In this document: piece after piece, positions 47,601 through 59,616 of the stretch
How the letters are laid out: each line of letters opens with the position of its first letter
Position numbering within the stretch: the first letter of the stretch is position 1
From: Pezizomycotina sp. ARF18
Lineage: Eukaryota; Ascomycota
Assembly (NCBI GenBank): GCA_002224055.1
Contig: AZLU01000104.1
Coordinates: 72,501 to 136,500, forward strand
Length of the DNA: 64,000 bases
Reading direction: 5' to 3'
Translations under genes and position numbers: made by a program
Notes under the pieces: generated by a model
Databases searched by the model: none
What the model was told of the DNA's origin: nothing
Seen by the model: only the letters and a program-made list of their open reading frames with translations

Positions 47601-48848
47601 ACGTGAATCATTTATAACCTGTGCAACAAGCGCCCACACAACAACGAACGAAGGCAAAAGATAACCAAACAGCGCACTCAAGAGTCGATTCATATTGAAG
47701 CATCACCCGAAAAAAGAAAGAAAAGAAATGAGAATATCGCTGCCATCACGGAACGTGATAGAGTAAAGCGCGTCAGAAACTCGATTAGCACCATAACTAC
47801 CGGAGACCCCATATTTTCACATATTAATCGAACTACGAACAGCCAGACCCACGACTCATATCCCATCCATGCTAAGCCAGTTGTCCAGTATATGATAAAT
47901 TGCTTACCCACAACAAACCTTCTTTCGCTCATCTCATAAAGCTCCGGAAGCACCTCAACGAACAAGATACTTTTAAAAATTTACCCGCATCACCAGTAAA
48001 CGTTTTAAAAAAAGACAGAGAAACAGGAAAAAGCGTGAAAGAAATATAAAACCGAAAGATTCCCCTAGGTTCTTCTCATACGAATCATGCATGAGGGAGG
48101 TCTGTTGCATAAAGGAAATACTCCCCCTTCCCAACTTGGAGCGGGCTGAACTCGCCTCCCACACATCGAGACGACTATGCAACAGTCTTGCAGTCTGCGG
48201 AGGCGAAAATTCTCCAAGCCGGCTGAAGGAGACGTTTCACCCGAACGTAGGCAGCAATCGCTAAGGGATGCAGAAAATCTTGATAACATCCTGCTCGACG
48301 TCGTACATTTGATCACGCGATACAGAAAAGTCAGTTCCAAATTTTTTCGATTTTTCCTTCAATTCAAAAGAAGAAATCCAAATGAGGTATATATCTTTAC
48401 ACAAATCGAAACAGAGGATGATAAGCAATAATATGCGAGCTCCCTAAGAAATGATAGTGAAAAAAGCGAAAAGACATTTACAGCTAATAATACAAATTAT
48501 ATTGATTTTAAAACGAATGTAGTTTAGTTATTCAAAAATATTTATCCAAGAAAGTAGTATAGTAATAAATAATAAACAGCAGTATCAAACCGCAAAAAGT
48601 TGACATGAGTATAGTATATAACATAAATTAAGTATCTACCGCGAAAGTAACAAAAGGTAAAAGTGAAATCGAAACACCATTAATCAAAGAAGTTCAATCC
48701 CTTCTAATACTGTTAAATCTAGGAGTCGTGAAAAAATTCCAACAGAATCAGAACAAAAAGAGGAGGTTTCGGCCGTGTGAGCGTGAAAAAGGACGAAAGG
48801 GCTGGCTGTACTTGCAAGAAAACGAGAAAAACAGAGGAAGCGTGAAAG

Positions 48849-50225
48849 TCAAAGAAAGTAACATGGTATTATGATATTTACGACCTCGTCCCGATATAAG
48901 TTGCAAGTGCAAACGTCGCCCTGCGAGCCACCGTCGGATGCACACCCGTCGCCGGATATAACGTGCGTCTCTGTAATCTTGTAAACGACCTCCATCTTGT
49001 TATTTGGTCCGTTTTGCGTAGTGAGAAGACTAGATAAAAAAACATCATTAGCACACTGCACTCGAAGAAAAATACCAGTAGAAGAAGAAAGTGAGAAAAA
49101 CTTACATCTGTATTCCCCTTCCATATCACACTGCGGCGACTTCTTTCCGTACTAAGTTCGTAGTCGTAGTTCGTCGTCAGGCCGTAGGAGCTAGGTCTCA
49201 GGACCATCTTATTCCGCTGTCGTCTCCGAATATTCCCGCGCTAAATTGAGCCTCGAACATTCCTTCGCTCCCGGTAGTTCTGCCACGGTGAATTCAAGTT
49301 GGAATCGGTCGACTTGATGAAGCGTCCCTCCGCGCACGGCGTAAAGATGTTCGACTTCGACGCGCAGTCGTCCAGACCAACGCCATCGGCTCCGGGGTCC
49401 AACTTCGGAGCGTTTATCGTCCACGAGCCGTTGAAGATATTATCCTGCCCCTCCACGCGGCGGATTGGTCGTTCGCAGCGCGATGTCGTTTACGTCGGTT
49501 CCGTTCTCGCTGCCGCCGCGGTGGCGGTGGTGCCAGCTACCGTTCGGCGGTCCTTGGTTCTTGAAAACGACATATTGCACACCAGCGCAACAACCAGAAT
49601 GACGATCAACGAAGCCGTTAATCCAAAGAACGTTCGCTTTTTCGAGTACCATTTCCTATCGTCCACCTTTGAACCCTTTTCTTCGGTCGCTGCCGATCGT
49701 CGAAGACCGGGCTCGGCGGACGGGCGCTGCGCTGCGGCGGCTATGGCGACTGCAGCGGCCGTCGTGGCGGCCGTTTGAGCGGTATTAGAAGTCGAGTGCG
49801 GGCTTGCTGAGGTTGTTGAGTGGCAGGAGAAGAGACTTGAGCTGAAGGTTGACCAGCGGCGTTTGCAGAAGACGACGAGGCAGAACTAGATTCGTATCCC
49901 GGCGGCGGTTCCTTATACCGCAGCCCGTCTCTCAGCGGCCAGCCTATGGAAAACACTCATGTGTTTAACACAAAAAATCCCGTAAAACACCCAAGCCAAT
50001 ATATAGATAGAGGTAAGCGAAATTTACCTCTTGCTCTTTCCAAGCATCGCGAGTCACTGGTCCACCCCCGGGATCGGAGGTGTCGTGACCGTCAACGCCG
50101 GCACATGCGCAGCGGAGCGGGCGGTAAAATAGGCGCCGGCATCCGGACATGAGGCGCAGCACAGTAGCGGCCTGAGCCCCGTTTCCACCACCCAATTCCT
50201 TCTCCAAAGCACTGCTGTCTGACAT
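48849..50225 (-). CDS. Type II single-pass membrane protein, fungal, function unknown
   Basis: The start MSDSSALEKELGGGNGAQAA is at 50225. A Pro/Ser/Ala-rich cytosolic part contains YKEPPPGYESSSASSSSANA (about 49925-49865) and an Ala-rich run. A charged WYSKKRTFF leads into one helix, FGLTASLIVILVVALVCNMS (about 49635-49575). The outer part has IFNGSWTINAPKLDPGADGV, VEVEHLYAVRGGTLHQVDRF, QLEFTVAELPGAKECSRLNL and RPSSYGLTTNYDYELSTERS. The last exon reads MEVVYKITETHVISGDGCAS, SQGDVCTCNLYRDEVVNIII and PCYFL at 48849. I have the impression of a conserved uncharacterised ascomycete family but cannot name it. Introns lie at about 50020-49945 and 49110-49020. Frames change at least three times (near 50130, 49790 and 49390). 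The topology is inferred from the charge before the helix. Confidence 0.65.
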
Positions 50226-53200
50226 CGTAAAAAAATCGAGTTTCTTGATGTGTCTTATGATTAAATATTCCTCCAAAATTCACCGAATCCAAATATTTGT
50301 CGAAATTTTTATCCACCACCAACCCAAAAAAAAAACCGATTATCGAAATTTGCCCTTTCGCTCGATTGTCGTGATAATCGAAATTTCTCTCAGAGAAAGT
50401 AATAAAATTTAAATGATCGAGTCGAAGACTTTCTCTTCCGAATTTTTTTTTTTTTTTTTTTTTTTTTAGGATTCAATAGTTACAGATAGCTAACAAAGCT
50501 ATTGTATGTCTTATCCTTTCATACTTCAGTCGTTAGCAAATGATGAAGCGAATGTCAAGATATATATATAAAATATAAATAGTATAAAATAAAATAAAAT
50601 AAGAAGTCTTGGTATTTTTTTTTTTTTTTTTTTTGCATCATGACAGGAAATTAACCGACCTTATATTTGACTTGGATGTAAGTAAATGGACGAAAGGTCC
50701 GTAGACTGTCTGCTCTACTAGAAAAGAAAAGAAGCGAAAAAGGAATGGGGAAGTTCGATAAAATTCCTCTTCCGTTCTCCCGAGTGTAACAGATGATATA
50801 CAAGCAAGGTAAACTGCGAATAAGCTGGCAGGCTGATACGATTACGGACAGGAAAGCAACAAGCAATAGCTAACAAGCAACAAGCAACAGATTATTTCTT
50901 CAAAAGAAGTATAGTCTCGAGACTTAAAGAGTGTTAGATGTTTTTGAAGAAGAGAAAAAAAGAAAGAAAAGAAAAAGGAGAGAAAGAATGTAATGAAGAA
51001 GAAGAAAAGAAGCAGCTAAAGGAGTGTAAGCCTTTTTTTTGGTTCAACAGGGAAGAAAAAAAGGAAAGAACGCTGTAAAGAAAGAAAGACCTAGATAGAG
51101 GCGCAATAATAGTAGAAACCGTCAGCCCATCTGTAACCCTCCTCACTCCGATCGTAGCAATTCTGTTATACAAGGAACCAGGGGAAGAAAGGGAAAGGGA
51201 TTAACTTCTGTAGAAGATTATACGTACCTTTTTTCCCTACTGTCAACCACTTAAACCATACTAGTTAGAAGTATAGAAGGAGAAAATAAAGAAGAAGAAA
51301 AAAAATTGGAAGGAGAAAAAAGAGAAAAGGAGCGGATGGTGGCTGGTTTCTACTTTGTAGTCCTGTTTCTGTTTATACATCCAGGTCCCCGGCCGTCAAT
51401 CTCAACTTCCCTTTAATCCTGGATGAGGGGGGCATGAGGATCCTTATCCTGTGATATGTAAAATAGGCGGTGTTGCTCACCACTTTCCTCTTGCAGATAA
51501 AAACTGCTATTGTTCTGGAATTATACCTACAATACAAGCAATAAAAACAGGCAATTTATAGTAATATCATGTATAATTTCCTATTGTTCGTAATACCGCC
51601 ACCAATAACCGATTTCATCCATTAATATTCGGAACAAGTGAGATGCTAGATGCTGCAAAGTAAATAACAAAATCTAATAAAAAAAAAAAAAAAAAAAAGG
51701 ACTTTTCTTCGGCGGTCGGTCCGCCGTTTCTCTCGGTTTTGCACCTTTTTTCCTTCAAACTGTCTTGTGTCAGGCACCTATGCCCTGCCCTGAGTGGCCA
51801 AGTTTTTTTTTTTCCTTCGCAGCCGGCAAGCAAACGGGAAATTAGCAATGATACGGTAATGATCTGCCCCCTCCTCTAAAATGGATCATTAACAGGCAGG
51901 AATTTCGCAAAGGTCCATCCATGTCTCAGCGGCGGACCCACACTTGCCAAAGTTGCCATCCTTTTCGGTTTTCTGGGCAGGACTTTCCCAATGACAGCGC
52001 GGAAGAAAGGGATTGGTCGAAGGCACGGAACACTGGTTCCCGATCGAGGGTTTCGAAAAACAAGGGTTAGGGACAAATTAAACATGGTATCCCCGCCTTT
52101 TCATTCCTTTTTCATCTCATAAGCTTTTTGATACTTCTAAGGTTATTGCTAGACGCCTTTTTTTATTTTCATTTTTTATTTTTTTATTTCCGTTATTTCG
52201 CTCATGGCTTCCTTGAGGATACTTAGTGAGATTATAGCGTTTGACAAATATATTGTCTGTCAGTCCGGCCGGCTTCTCGTTCGTCCCGGCGGATCTTTTT
52301 GATTCGCTCGTATTCGCTATACTCATTTTGAAAAAAGCGAAATAAAACAATAAGCAAACGAAACAACAAGATCATCTCGCTTCCAGAATGAAGAATAGCC
52401 TTTGAAGGCGATCCAATAGATTCAGTACGATGAGTATTTCGCTGAAGAAAAAAGGCTTTTGAAGCTTTTGTTGAAGAATCTTTTCAAGGTTTAATTGAAC
52501 TCGGAGTCGATTGGCCCTGTAATAACCGGGATAGGCCGAGATTTGAAACACTGCTAATCTGATTTATTGGACCAAGAGATAACAAGAGATTTTCCCCTTC
52601 CAGAACAACTAAAACGAAAGAAACGAAAAAGTGATCATGCAGCGACTCCGATTGGCAGCCCTGAATAATTTAATTAAGAATGATTGCAAGATTGAACCGA
52701 AATAATCGACAAATGTTCCTAATGCCTCTTTTCTTTTTCCTACAGGCAAAGAGACGAAAAATGCTCGGTTACCGCCGAGGCATGTAAGATAAATATTTAA
52801 ATAAGTGAAATATCGAAATATATGGTGTTCTGAAGGGGAAATGTCGCCTTTTTCGTGAGAACTACTTCTAGACTAATTATGATAATGTACAACATACTTG
52901 ATTAATTACTTCGGTAATAATTGTTCGAATCATTAGCAATATGATATATCTCGTTAAAAACCCAGAGCTCATCAACATCTACGGTATTTAGACCAATAAC
53001 ATTTGCCGGCAGTAATAAAAGACCCGAGTCAATACGAGACATACTCGATTCCCTTTTTCGCAATCTTCCCAAACAAAAAAAATCCTAGCGAGAGAGAAAA
53101 ATATAATTACGGTCTTATTACTCAATGTAAATTGCGATATAAGATAAAAGGAATACGATAGGAATAGTAGGCGACGGATGTAACCCTCATGGCAAAATTA

Positions 53201-53741
53201 TCGAAATATATATATATATCTTCTGGTTTAAATCTGAGGTTCAGATGCTGCAACATCTCGCTAAAAGAATTCTTATATAGCGTTGAGGTTGCAAGAAACA
53301 CCCAGTTCGCGTATCGAGTGTTATGTGTTATTCGTCTTTTTTTTTTTTCTTTTCTTTTTTTTGGGTAAATAGTAAATGTCGAAGTAACCTATTGTGTTTT
53401 TGGAGGATTCTAGACCAGCGTGTAATGTACCATTTCGTACGATAACTGTGTACTTTTTCCGCAATAATACAAGTATTTATGTAAATACAATACGACATCG
53501 TAATTGTTCAGGGAAAGATTTGGCTTTAGGAAAATCCAAATCAGAAACTACCAACTTTGTGGTCTGGAGGCACTCTCCGACGACAAATTTGGTAGAACTA
53601 TTACGTTTCCACGATACTTGGATTTTACTTCGGCGTCCGCTTTTTCCATGTTTCGGTAACCCAGAATTAATTAATTTTTATGTGCATCTTCGATATAATA
53701 TTATAATAATATTTGCGCTCAGATCAAGCGAAACCAAGTTT

Positions 53742-53802
53742 GATTTTTGATTTTTGATTTTTGATTTTTGATTTTTGATTTTTGATTTTTTTTTTTTTTT
53801 TT
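53742..53802. repeat. (GATTTTT)n array running into a T tract
   Basis: Six GATTTTT heptamers followed by 17 T. Confidence 0.95.
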
Positions 53803-54043
53803 AATTGCTTTACCAGCTGTATCGGCCATGAGCAGGGCGCTCTGCTACTCACAGTACGACATGTTGATCGTACGGAAAATTCACTCCCGCGAATGGATAA
53901 TATATACCACATGATCAAATCAAACTTGATCAGTGTTGTATAAACTTGCGGGACCAAGTGCTTCTCCTCATCCGCTTTCGATTCGATATAAATCTAAATT
54001 ATTAATGTTTACTAGAACAATGACATCGATAAACAACCAAGGG

Positions 54044-54068
54044 AAAAAAAAAAAAAAAAAAAAAAAAA
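54044..54068. repeat. A tract, 25 nt
   Basis: Uninterrupted A run about 600 bases beyond the 3' end of Arp9. Confidence 0.9.
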
Positions 54069-54675
54069 GAAAAAAAAGAAAAAGAATTAACAGTTCTCGG
54101 CGTCGAGAAAACACAAAAGTACAGTACGAACGTGAAGAGAATATCAAAAATCAAAATCCCATAATGCGGATCATCGTGATCATATACTTTCAATTTCCGA
54201 TACCCGTGGGCCTTTTCGCTTCTTGTCCTGTGCCGGTCCGACCCCAAACAAAGAAGCATTAGACTGGGGAAATAAAGTTCAACACTAATTACAACAAGAT
54301 GTATCTGCGCGAGGACTTATCAAATCCAAGTAGAAAAGTGTTTATTATTGCCCCGTAGCGTTTATGAGATCATGTTTACCTATCTCTGCCCTACAATAGT
54401 CACTAATGATGTAGCCATGGAAGTCGTAAAGCCTTCTTCAATGTATTATTTGCATCCAAGTTCAAAGATATTAATGTCCCATTTTTGAAAATTTTCTCAT
54501 GTAAACCTACGTAAACTAAACTAATGAAATCCTGTGTATAAAGAACATCAAAAGATCCTTTTAGTTCTTTTTTCGATCATAAAAAGAAAACGCCACTATC
54601 ATACAAAAACATAAAAAGAGAAATCATCATATAAAAAGAATAAAAGTAAAAAAAAAAGTAAAAATGCAAGCACTA

Positions 54676-57600
54676 TCAATATTTCTCATAATGGTTCCTC
54701 CACGCCCTTTCCTTCGCAGGCGTAATAACAGGATTAGGCGAGAAATCCAAACGTCGAGCAGCCGACTTCGACGGTGAATTCTGAGCCTTATGAGGGCGCC
54801 CAACTTTCTTTTGACCGTCGACGTAACAGGACCGTAACCATATTTCCCACCTCTAATAACAGGAGTAGGAGGCGGCCTCGGGTAATGACTCAAAACAACA
54901 TCATCCCCTTTAACTTCCCCCCTACCAGCCCCAAAATAGCACCTCGAGCTCAGGATTATAATTCTGATAATAACATCCCAAACAACTTCTCCCTGCCGCG
55001 TAAAATAGTAGGCAGTATCGATTCGCCAATAGTAGTAAATCTGCTCCCGGTGTGATCCGTCCCCTAGATGGAATGCACCGCCTTCGGTCCCTTTTCGTTG
55101 TACTCCACGCGTGACAAGAACCCTTTGCTGGCACCTTGGTCGATGACGAAGAGGATCTTCGCGGCGACCTGAGCGCCCAGGAAGCTGCACTCTTCGAAGC
55201 CAGCGTCTTTCCACTCGGGAAGTATTCGGGCATCTTGGCGATCTTGATGCTCGTGGGGGTCTGGGAGTGGTGGGAGGAAGAGTGGTGCTGCTGCTGCTGG
55301 TCCCTGGCTGCGGCGGCGAGAGCGGCGCTGTTAGTGCCGCGGCTAGGAGGAGCGGGTTAGGCCCCGTAGATCCGGCACCGGGCGTGTTGGCGTATTGCGG
55401 TGCGGGGGTGTTGGCTCCGGTGCCGACGGGGGTGGTGATGTTGGAGGGAAGCTCCGAAGTGAAGATCGTAGACGAAACGGGTGCGACGAGGTACTTGGTT
55501 GTGAGGGTGTGAACGAGAGCATCCTTGAATCCTAGAAAACGCGGTGTAAACGTGAATTAGCAATAGGGAAAGAAGATTCGAAAAAAGTGAGGTGTATATA
55601 TTTGCATACCCTTTAGCCTAGCTCCGTTCCCGATAATAATGACATTTTCCCAGCAGTCTGGTCGCTTGCCCAGCTCGTCGACTTTGCAGAGAGACCTGTA
55701 AACGGCGTCCCGATGGTATACAGGATACCACCTTCAGCAGCTTTGAAACGCTCGACTCCCACTTCGAGCTCCTTACGCACCATACAGGAGCCAGCTCCGC
55801 ATCCCGCTGCCGTTTCTTTTCTTCCTTGCGAGCGGCGATCCTTTCGCCCCTGCGGCGGTCTTCGATTTCCATTTCGGCTGCGGTTTGAAAAACGGACATG
55901 TTCGCTTCTCCGGTGCCGGTTTTGCCTTCCTCGGTGGGAGCAGCGGCCGATCGTTAGCGGTCGTTTGGGCTTGAGCCTCAGCTGGCTTTGCGTCGTCCCT
56001 GACTTCAGGCTTGTCGGTTTGCATTGGTGAAGTGACTGTAGCCGATTTCTCTTCTTTGTTATCGGCCCCTGCCGCCTCTTCGGATTTCTTTTCTCCTGAT
56101 GTAGATAGGCATCGGTCGATGTTCCATAGCCGAAGGTGACTGCGCCGCCACCTCTGGCTTCCGTGCTTGCTCCGCGGATTATCGGCGTCGGTTGCTTCAT
56201 CTGCAGCAGCAGGTTTCGCAACCTCTGAAGTTGAGCGTGAGCATTGTCCTCACAGCAGCGTGACCTTCACCGTCCCGTCAACGTCCATCCTATCTTCCTG
56301 CTCCTCGTGCTCACGTAGATATCATCGCGTTCTTCTCGACGTATGTGAATGAGTTCTTCTCCCTCTTCCAGTTGGGCAGCTTCTCTCCGTAGCCGGCTGT
56401 TGTCCGGCTTTCTTATCGGCCTTCTCCTTCTCCTTCTTGGCTAAGAACTCCTGGGTCTTCCCGCTGGCGACGATTTCAGCGACGTTCATAAGGCCCTCAT
56501 TCATCCCATCCATCATTTCTTTCGGCACGTTCGTAACCGTTCCCATCCCAACGGTGGGGTTATCCGTGTTCATCGCGTCCCCCTTAGGAATATGTGGGGC
56601 TTCCCAGGGATGGAACACCGGGCGGCAAGATCTCGCAGATGCCACTATGCTTCAATTGCTCGATCTGGTCCTCCGTGAAATCGGGAAGGAGCTTCTGGAG
56701 GTGGATGTTCAAGTCATTTCCTCCACACGGGATCGTAGTCCTCGCGAGTTCCTGAACGACGTGCTCGACAACCGGGTGATGTCCGTCTTCTCGTAACCTA
56801 CGTCGACGACCATCGCGGTTGGGATGCCGTACGCCCAGCAGGCCGCCTGCGCACTGTCCATGAGGGCAAAGCCTGGCGATTTCAGTTTCTCGAAAACGAA
56901 CTGGCAGATGCGCTCCTTATCGGACATGGTCCAGCAAGGCTGGGAGATGATGAGGACGGGGGTGTGGAAAGTAGGGTTGATGACTTTCGTAGACGTGAGT
57001 GCTGTACACAAAACTGGTTAGCTCGCAATAATTGAAGGGGTTAGGAAATCAAGTGAGACGATCAGACAAACATACAGAAGCGCGAAGAAGCAATTCCAAT
57101 CGACGACCCTCCCTTCCTTCATGCACCAAACAGCGCCTTCCTCATCCTCCTCATCTTCGTAGTAGTACTTCCCTTCATCTACTTCCTCCTCCCATCGTTC
57201 AGCGTATCGTCGATTTCCTCATCTGCAGCCTCCTCTTCACCTTCCTCGTCGCCATCACCTTCGTCGTCTCCGGCAGTAGCATCAGCGTCCGTCATCGTAG
57301 TATCGCCTTTCGTCGCATCGTCCTTCTGTAACGCCTTATCAACAGCCGCAGGCGCTGGCGTCTCCTGCTTTGGAACAACAGCTGGTGACCCCTCCTTAAC
57401 AGCTGCCGTAGCGGTTTCCGTTCTCCTTCTCGACCTTATCACCACCATCACCACCTTCCTTCGCCGTACCGTTTGCAGTAGTAGTAGAGGCGCCCTCCCT
57501 TCCTTCGTAGCAGGGGCTTCGCTTTCCTTGTTCTCCGCGGCAGCAGCAGCAGCAGCAGCGGCACCCTTCTTCCTCTTCGGTGGTCTCCCTTCTTCTTCTT

Positions 57601-57999
57601 CGCTCCCGCGACGACGACTTCCTGCTGGTCACCCACGATCATGGTTTCCCCTGCTGGAGCTCCTGGATCTTCGTCGGCAGCCACGTGCCCTCGTCGACGC
57701 CGGGGAACATGCGGCTCGGGACGCGGACTTTGGCGGGGGTGAAGGATTCCGGAGGCCCAATTGGGCAAGGGTCACCGTGGAACCGGGCGAGATGACCTGT
57801 CAAGAGTCAGCATATTAAAAATCGGTGGCGATGACGAAGCAGGGCCGTGGAAGGTGGGGAGGGGGCGAAGCGAACGAAGCGAAAAGGGGTTAGAGCTAAC
57901 AAGCGCTGTAGTTTTTATTGTAGTTTCCATTGTAGTAAAGGTTGTTCAATTGAGTTGATTGTGCTTACCAGAATGTGATCATCTCTAAAGGGAGGCATC
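54676..57999 (-). CDS. ARP9: Actin-related protein Arp9 of SWI/SNF-RSC chromatin remodellers
   Basis: The nuclear actin-related subunit that, with Arp7 or its equivalent, supports the remodeller ATPase. ATG at 57999 gives MPPFRDDHIL, then an intron, then VISPGSTVTLAQLG and SRMFPGVDEGTWLP. An acidic low-complexity insert follows (AGDDEGDGDEEGEEEAADEE, about 57270-57210), as in other filamentous ascomycetes. The actin fold continues with EGAVWCMKEGRVVDWNCFFA, an intron, and INPTFHTPVLIISQPCWTMS, then ALMDSAQAACWAYGIPTAMV and VDVGYEKTDIT. A second disordered, charged insert occupies about 56650-55750. The last part has FLGAQVAAKILFVIDQGAKG, FLSRVEYNEKGPKAVHSI and the actin-type end KERAWRNHYEKY at 54676. 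Frames change many times while the blocks stay in order, as in the other conserved genes here. Confidence 0.88.
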
Positions 58000-58480
58000 T
58001 TTACTGCTGCCTGCTTTCGCGCAGCTTTGAAAAAAAAAAAAGGAAAAATAAAGAGAGGTTCGACTAAATTGATCGAAGGTCGTGGAAGAATTATTTAAAC
58101 ATTAAACGAGGTTGCCACGTTTTTTCCCACGTTCTATATGACGTAATTTAGTTAGCCTGGAAAAGAATTAGGAGTTGAGCTCTTCCAGCGTTGTTGTTGA
58201 CTTATTTCGCGTTGTTGCTGTGAAAAAAAGTGGTGATGCAAACTTGGGATGTATTTTTTTTCCTTTGTGGGCAAGCCAAAAAAAAAAAAAAAAAAAAAAA
58301 ATAAAAAGAATTTTATTTCTTATACCGTGTTTAGAAGAAACCGCGTCCTGATTTTCTTGGCATTATAATCTTGGCACAAAGCTATCACGTGGTTTTGAGC
58401 CTCAAACCTTATTGCCAAGAAGAACAGGGGTTCCGGATTTAGCCGAGAAGGCAAGACGAAAAGAAGCTTCTGCTGCCCCC

Positions 58481-58556
58481 AAAAAAAAAAAAAATAAATA
58501 AATAAATAAAATAAAATAAATAAAAAATAAAAAAATAAAAAAAAATTAAAAATTAA
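58481..58556. repeat. (AAATA)n / A-rich microsatellite
   Basis: A14 run leading into AAATA and AAAAATA units. Confidence 0.9.
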
Positions 58557-59590
58557 ATTCAGTTCAACAGAATAAAAATATTCCTTTCTATCAAACCTTC
58601 GCTCCTGCTGCTGCACTTTTTTCAACACAAGCATGCACGACTTTCAACGTCATCAGAGTCTTTGCTTCCTCAACTCCACAAGATTGCTCTCTCTGCATCT
58701 CATATTTTGATTCAATACCTCATCATCTTTCCTCAGAATTCCGTTGAACCTTCTACTAATCATTGCTTTTACCGATTACCGAAATGAATCCTTCTATTTT
58801 TTCCTTTGCATTGATATCAATCAGCTCATGACTCGAGAAAAACAAAAAAAGAAAGGGGAAGCTGAAGTAAAAACTCAGCAGACACCCCTCATGATCATCC
58901 GCCCACTACCGGAAATAAAAAAAAAAAATCAAAGACCCAACAAACTACGCCTCGCATTACGCAATTGTGGATCTCCTTATACGGTATGGACCATCTTTTT
59001 CTTTTTTGTCTAAAAATGCGGGGGAAAAACAGAGACAATTTGTCTTGAAAATCACGATAATTTGCAAGTTTTTTTTTTTTTTTTTTTGTTGATATTAGAC
59101 ATTTCTAGGGTGGTGAACACATCAATTTCTTTTTCCGATATATTTCAAGTATGCGCTTTTTGTTATACCACCCACCTTCGCTTGGACCTATCAACAGAAA
59201 AAAGGTGAAACATCAAGACACCATCAACACTCCGCGGGGCTGTATAAGGCGACGTTTATATAGTATATATATTATTTCCTGTGTTATATTATTATAAGCT
59301 AAAAAAGAATGAATCATTTGATTGATCATTGATTGACAGGTTGTTTTTTCTTTATCCCTCATCCTTTTGCGGGTAGAAATATATATAATAAATATATATA
59401 ATAAAAAGCATAGAGATAATGTAACATCGACCCCGCCAGATACGCGTCACCCTGTTCACTTTTCATCTGCCTTTTGCCTTACGCTGAAGTTCGGAAAAAA
59501 ATCCAAGTTGGAAAAAAAATCGAACGGCAGGTCCCAACTACCAGACTTATCCTATTATTCCTAATTTTTGGATCATGGAAACTCTCGCTG

Positions 59591-59616
59591 AAAAAAAAAA
59601 AAAAAAAAAAAAAAAA
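59591..59616. repeat. A tract, 26 nt
   Basis: One of two A tracts of 22 nt or more within 150 bases (the other at 59716-59737). Confidence 0.9.

Larger units (their letters stand above)
43174..48848. other. Gene-poor stretch with a faint retroelement trace
   Basis: About 5.7 kb. Apart from the Copia-like trace at 44299-44604 I recognise nothing. The largest frames, at 46842-46426 (minus) and 46136-46549 (plus), overlap and have no domain I know. T tract at 43980-44005. Confidence 0.4.
50226..54675. other. Long intergenic region rich in A/T tracts
   Basis: T or A tracts at 50443-50467, 50615-50634, 51679-51698, 53786-53802 and 54044-54068, plus the GATTTTT array. GC-richer patches at 51380-51490 and 51880-52070 may be promoter or untranslated parts. 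The 118-codon frame at 53394-53750 runs into the GATTTTT array and is not supported. Confidence 0.45.

Noticed and set aside
53394-53750. 118-codon plus-strand frame
   Set aside because: It ends in the GATTTTT array, has no recognised feature and its composition matches the surrounding AT-rich DNA.
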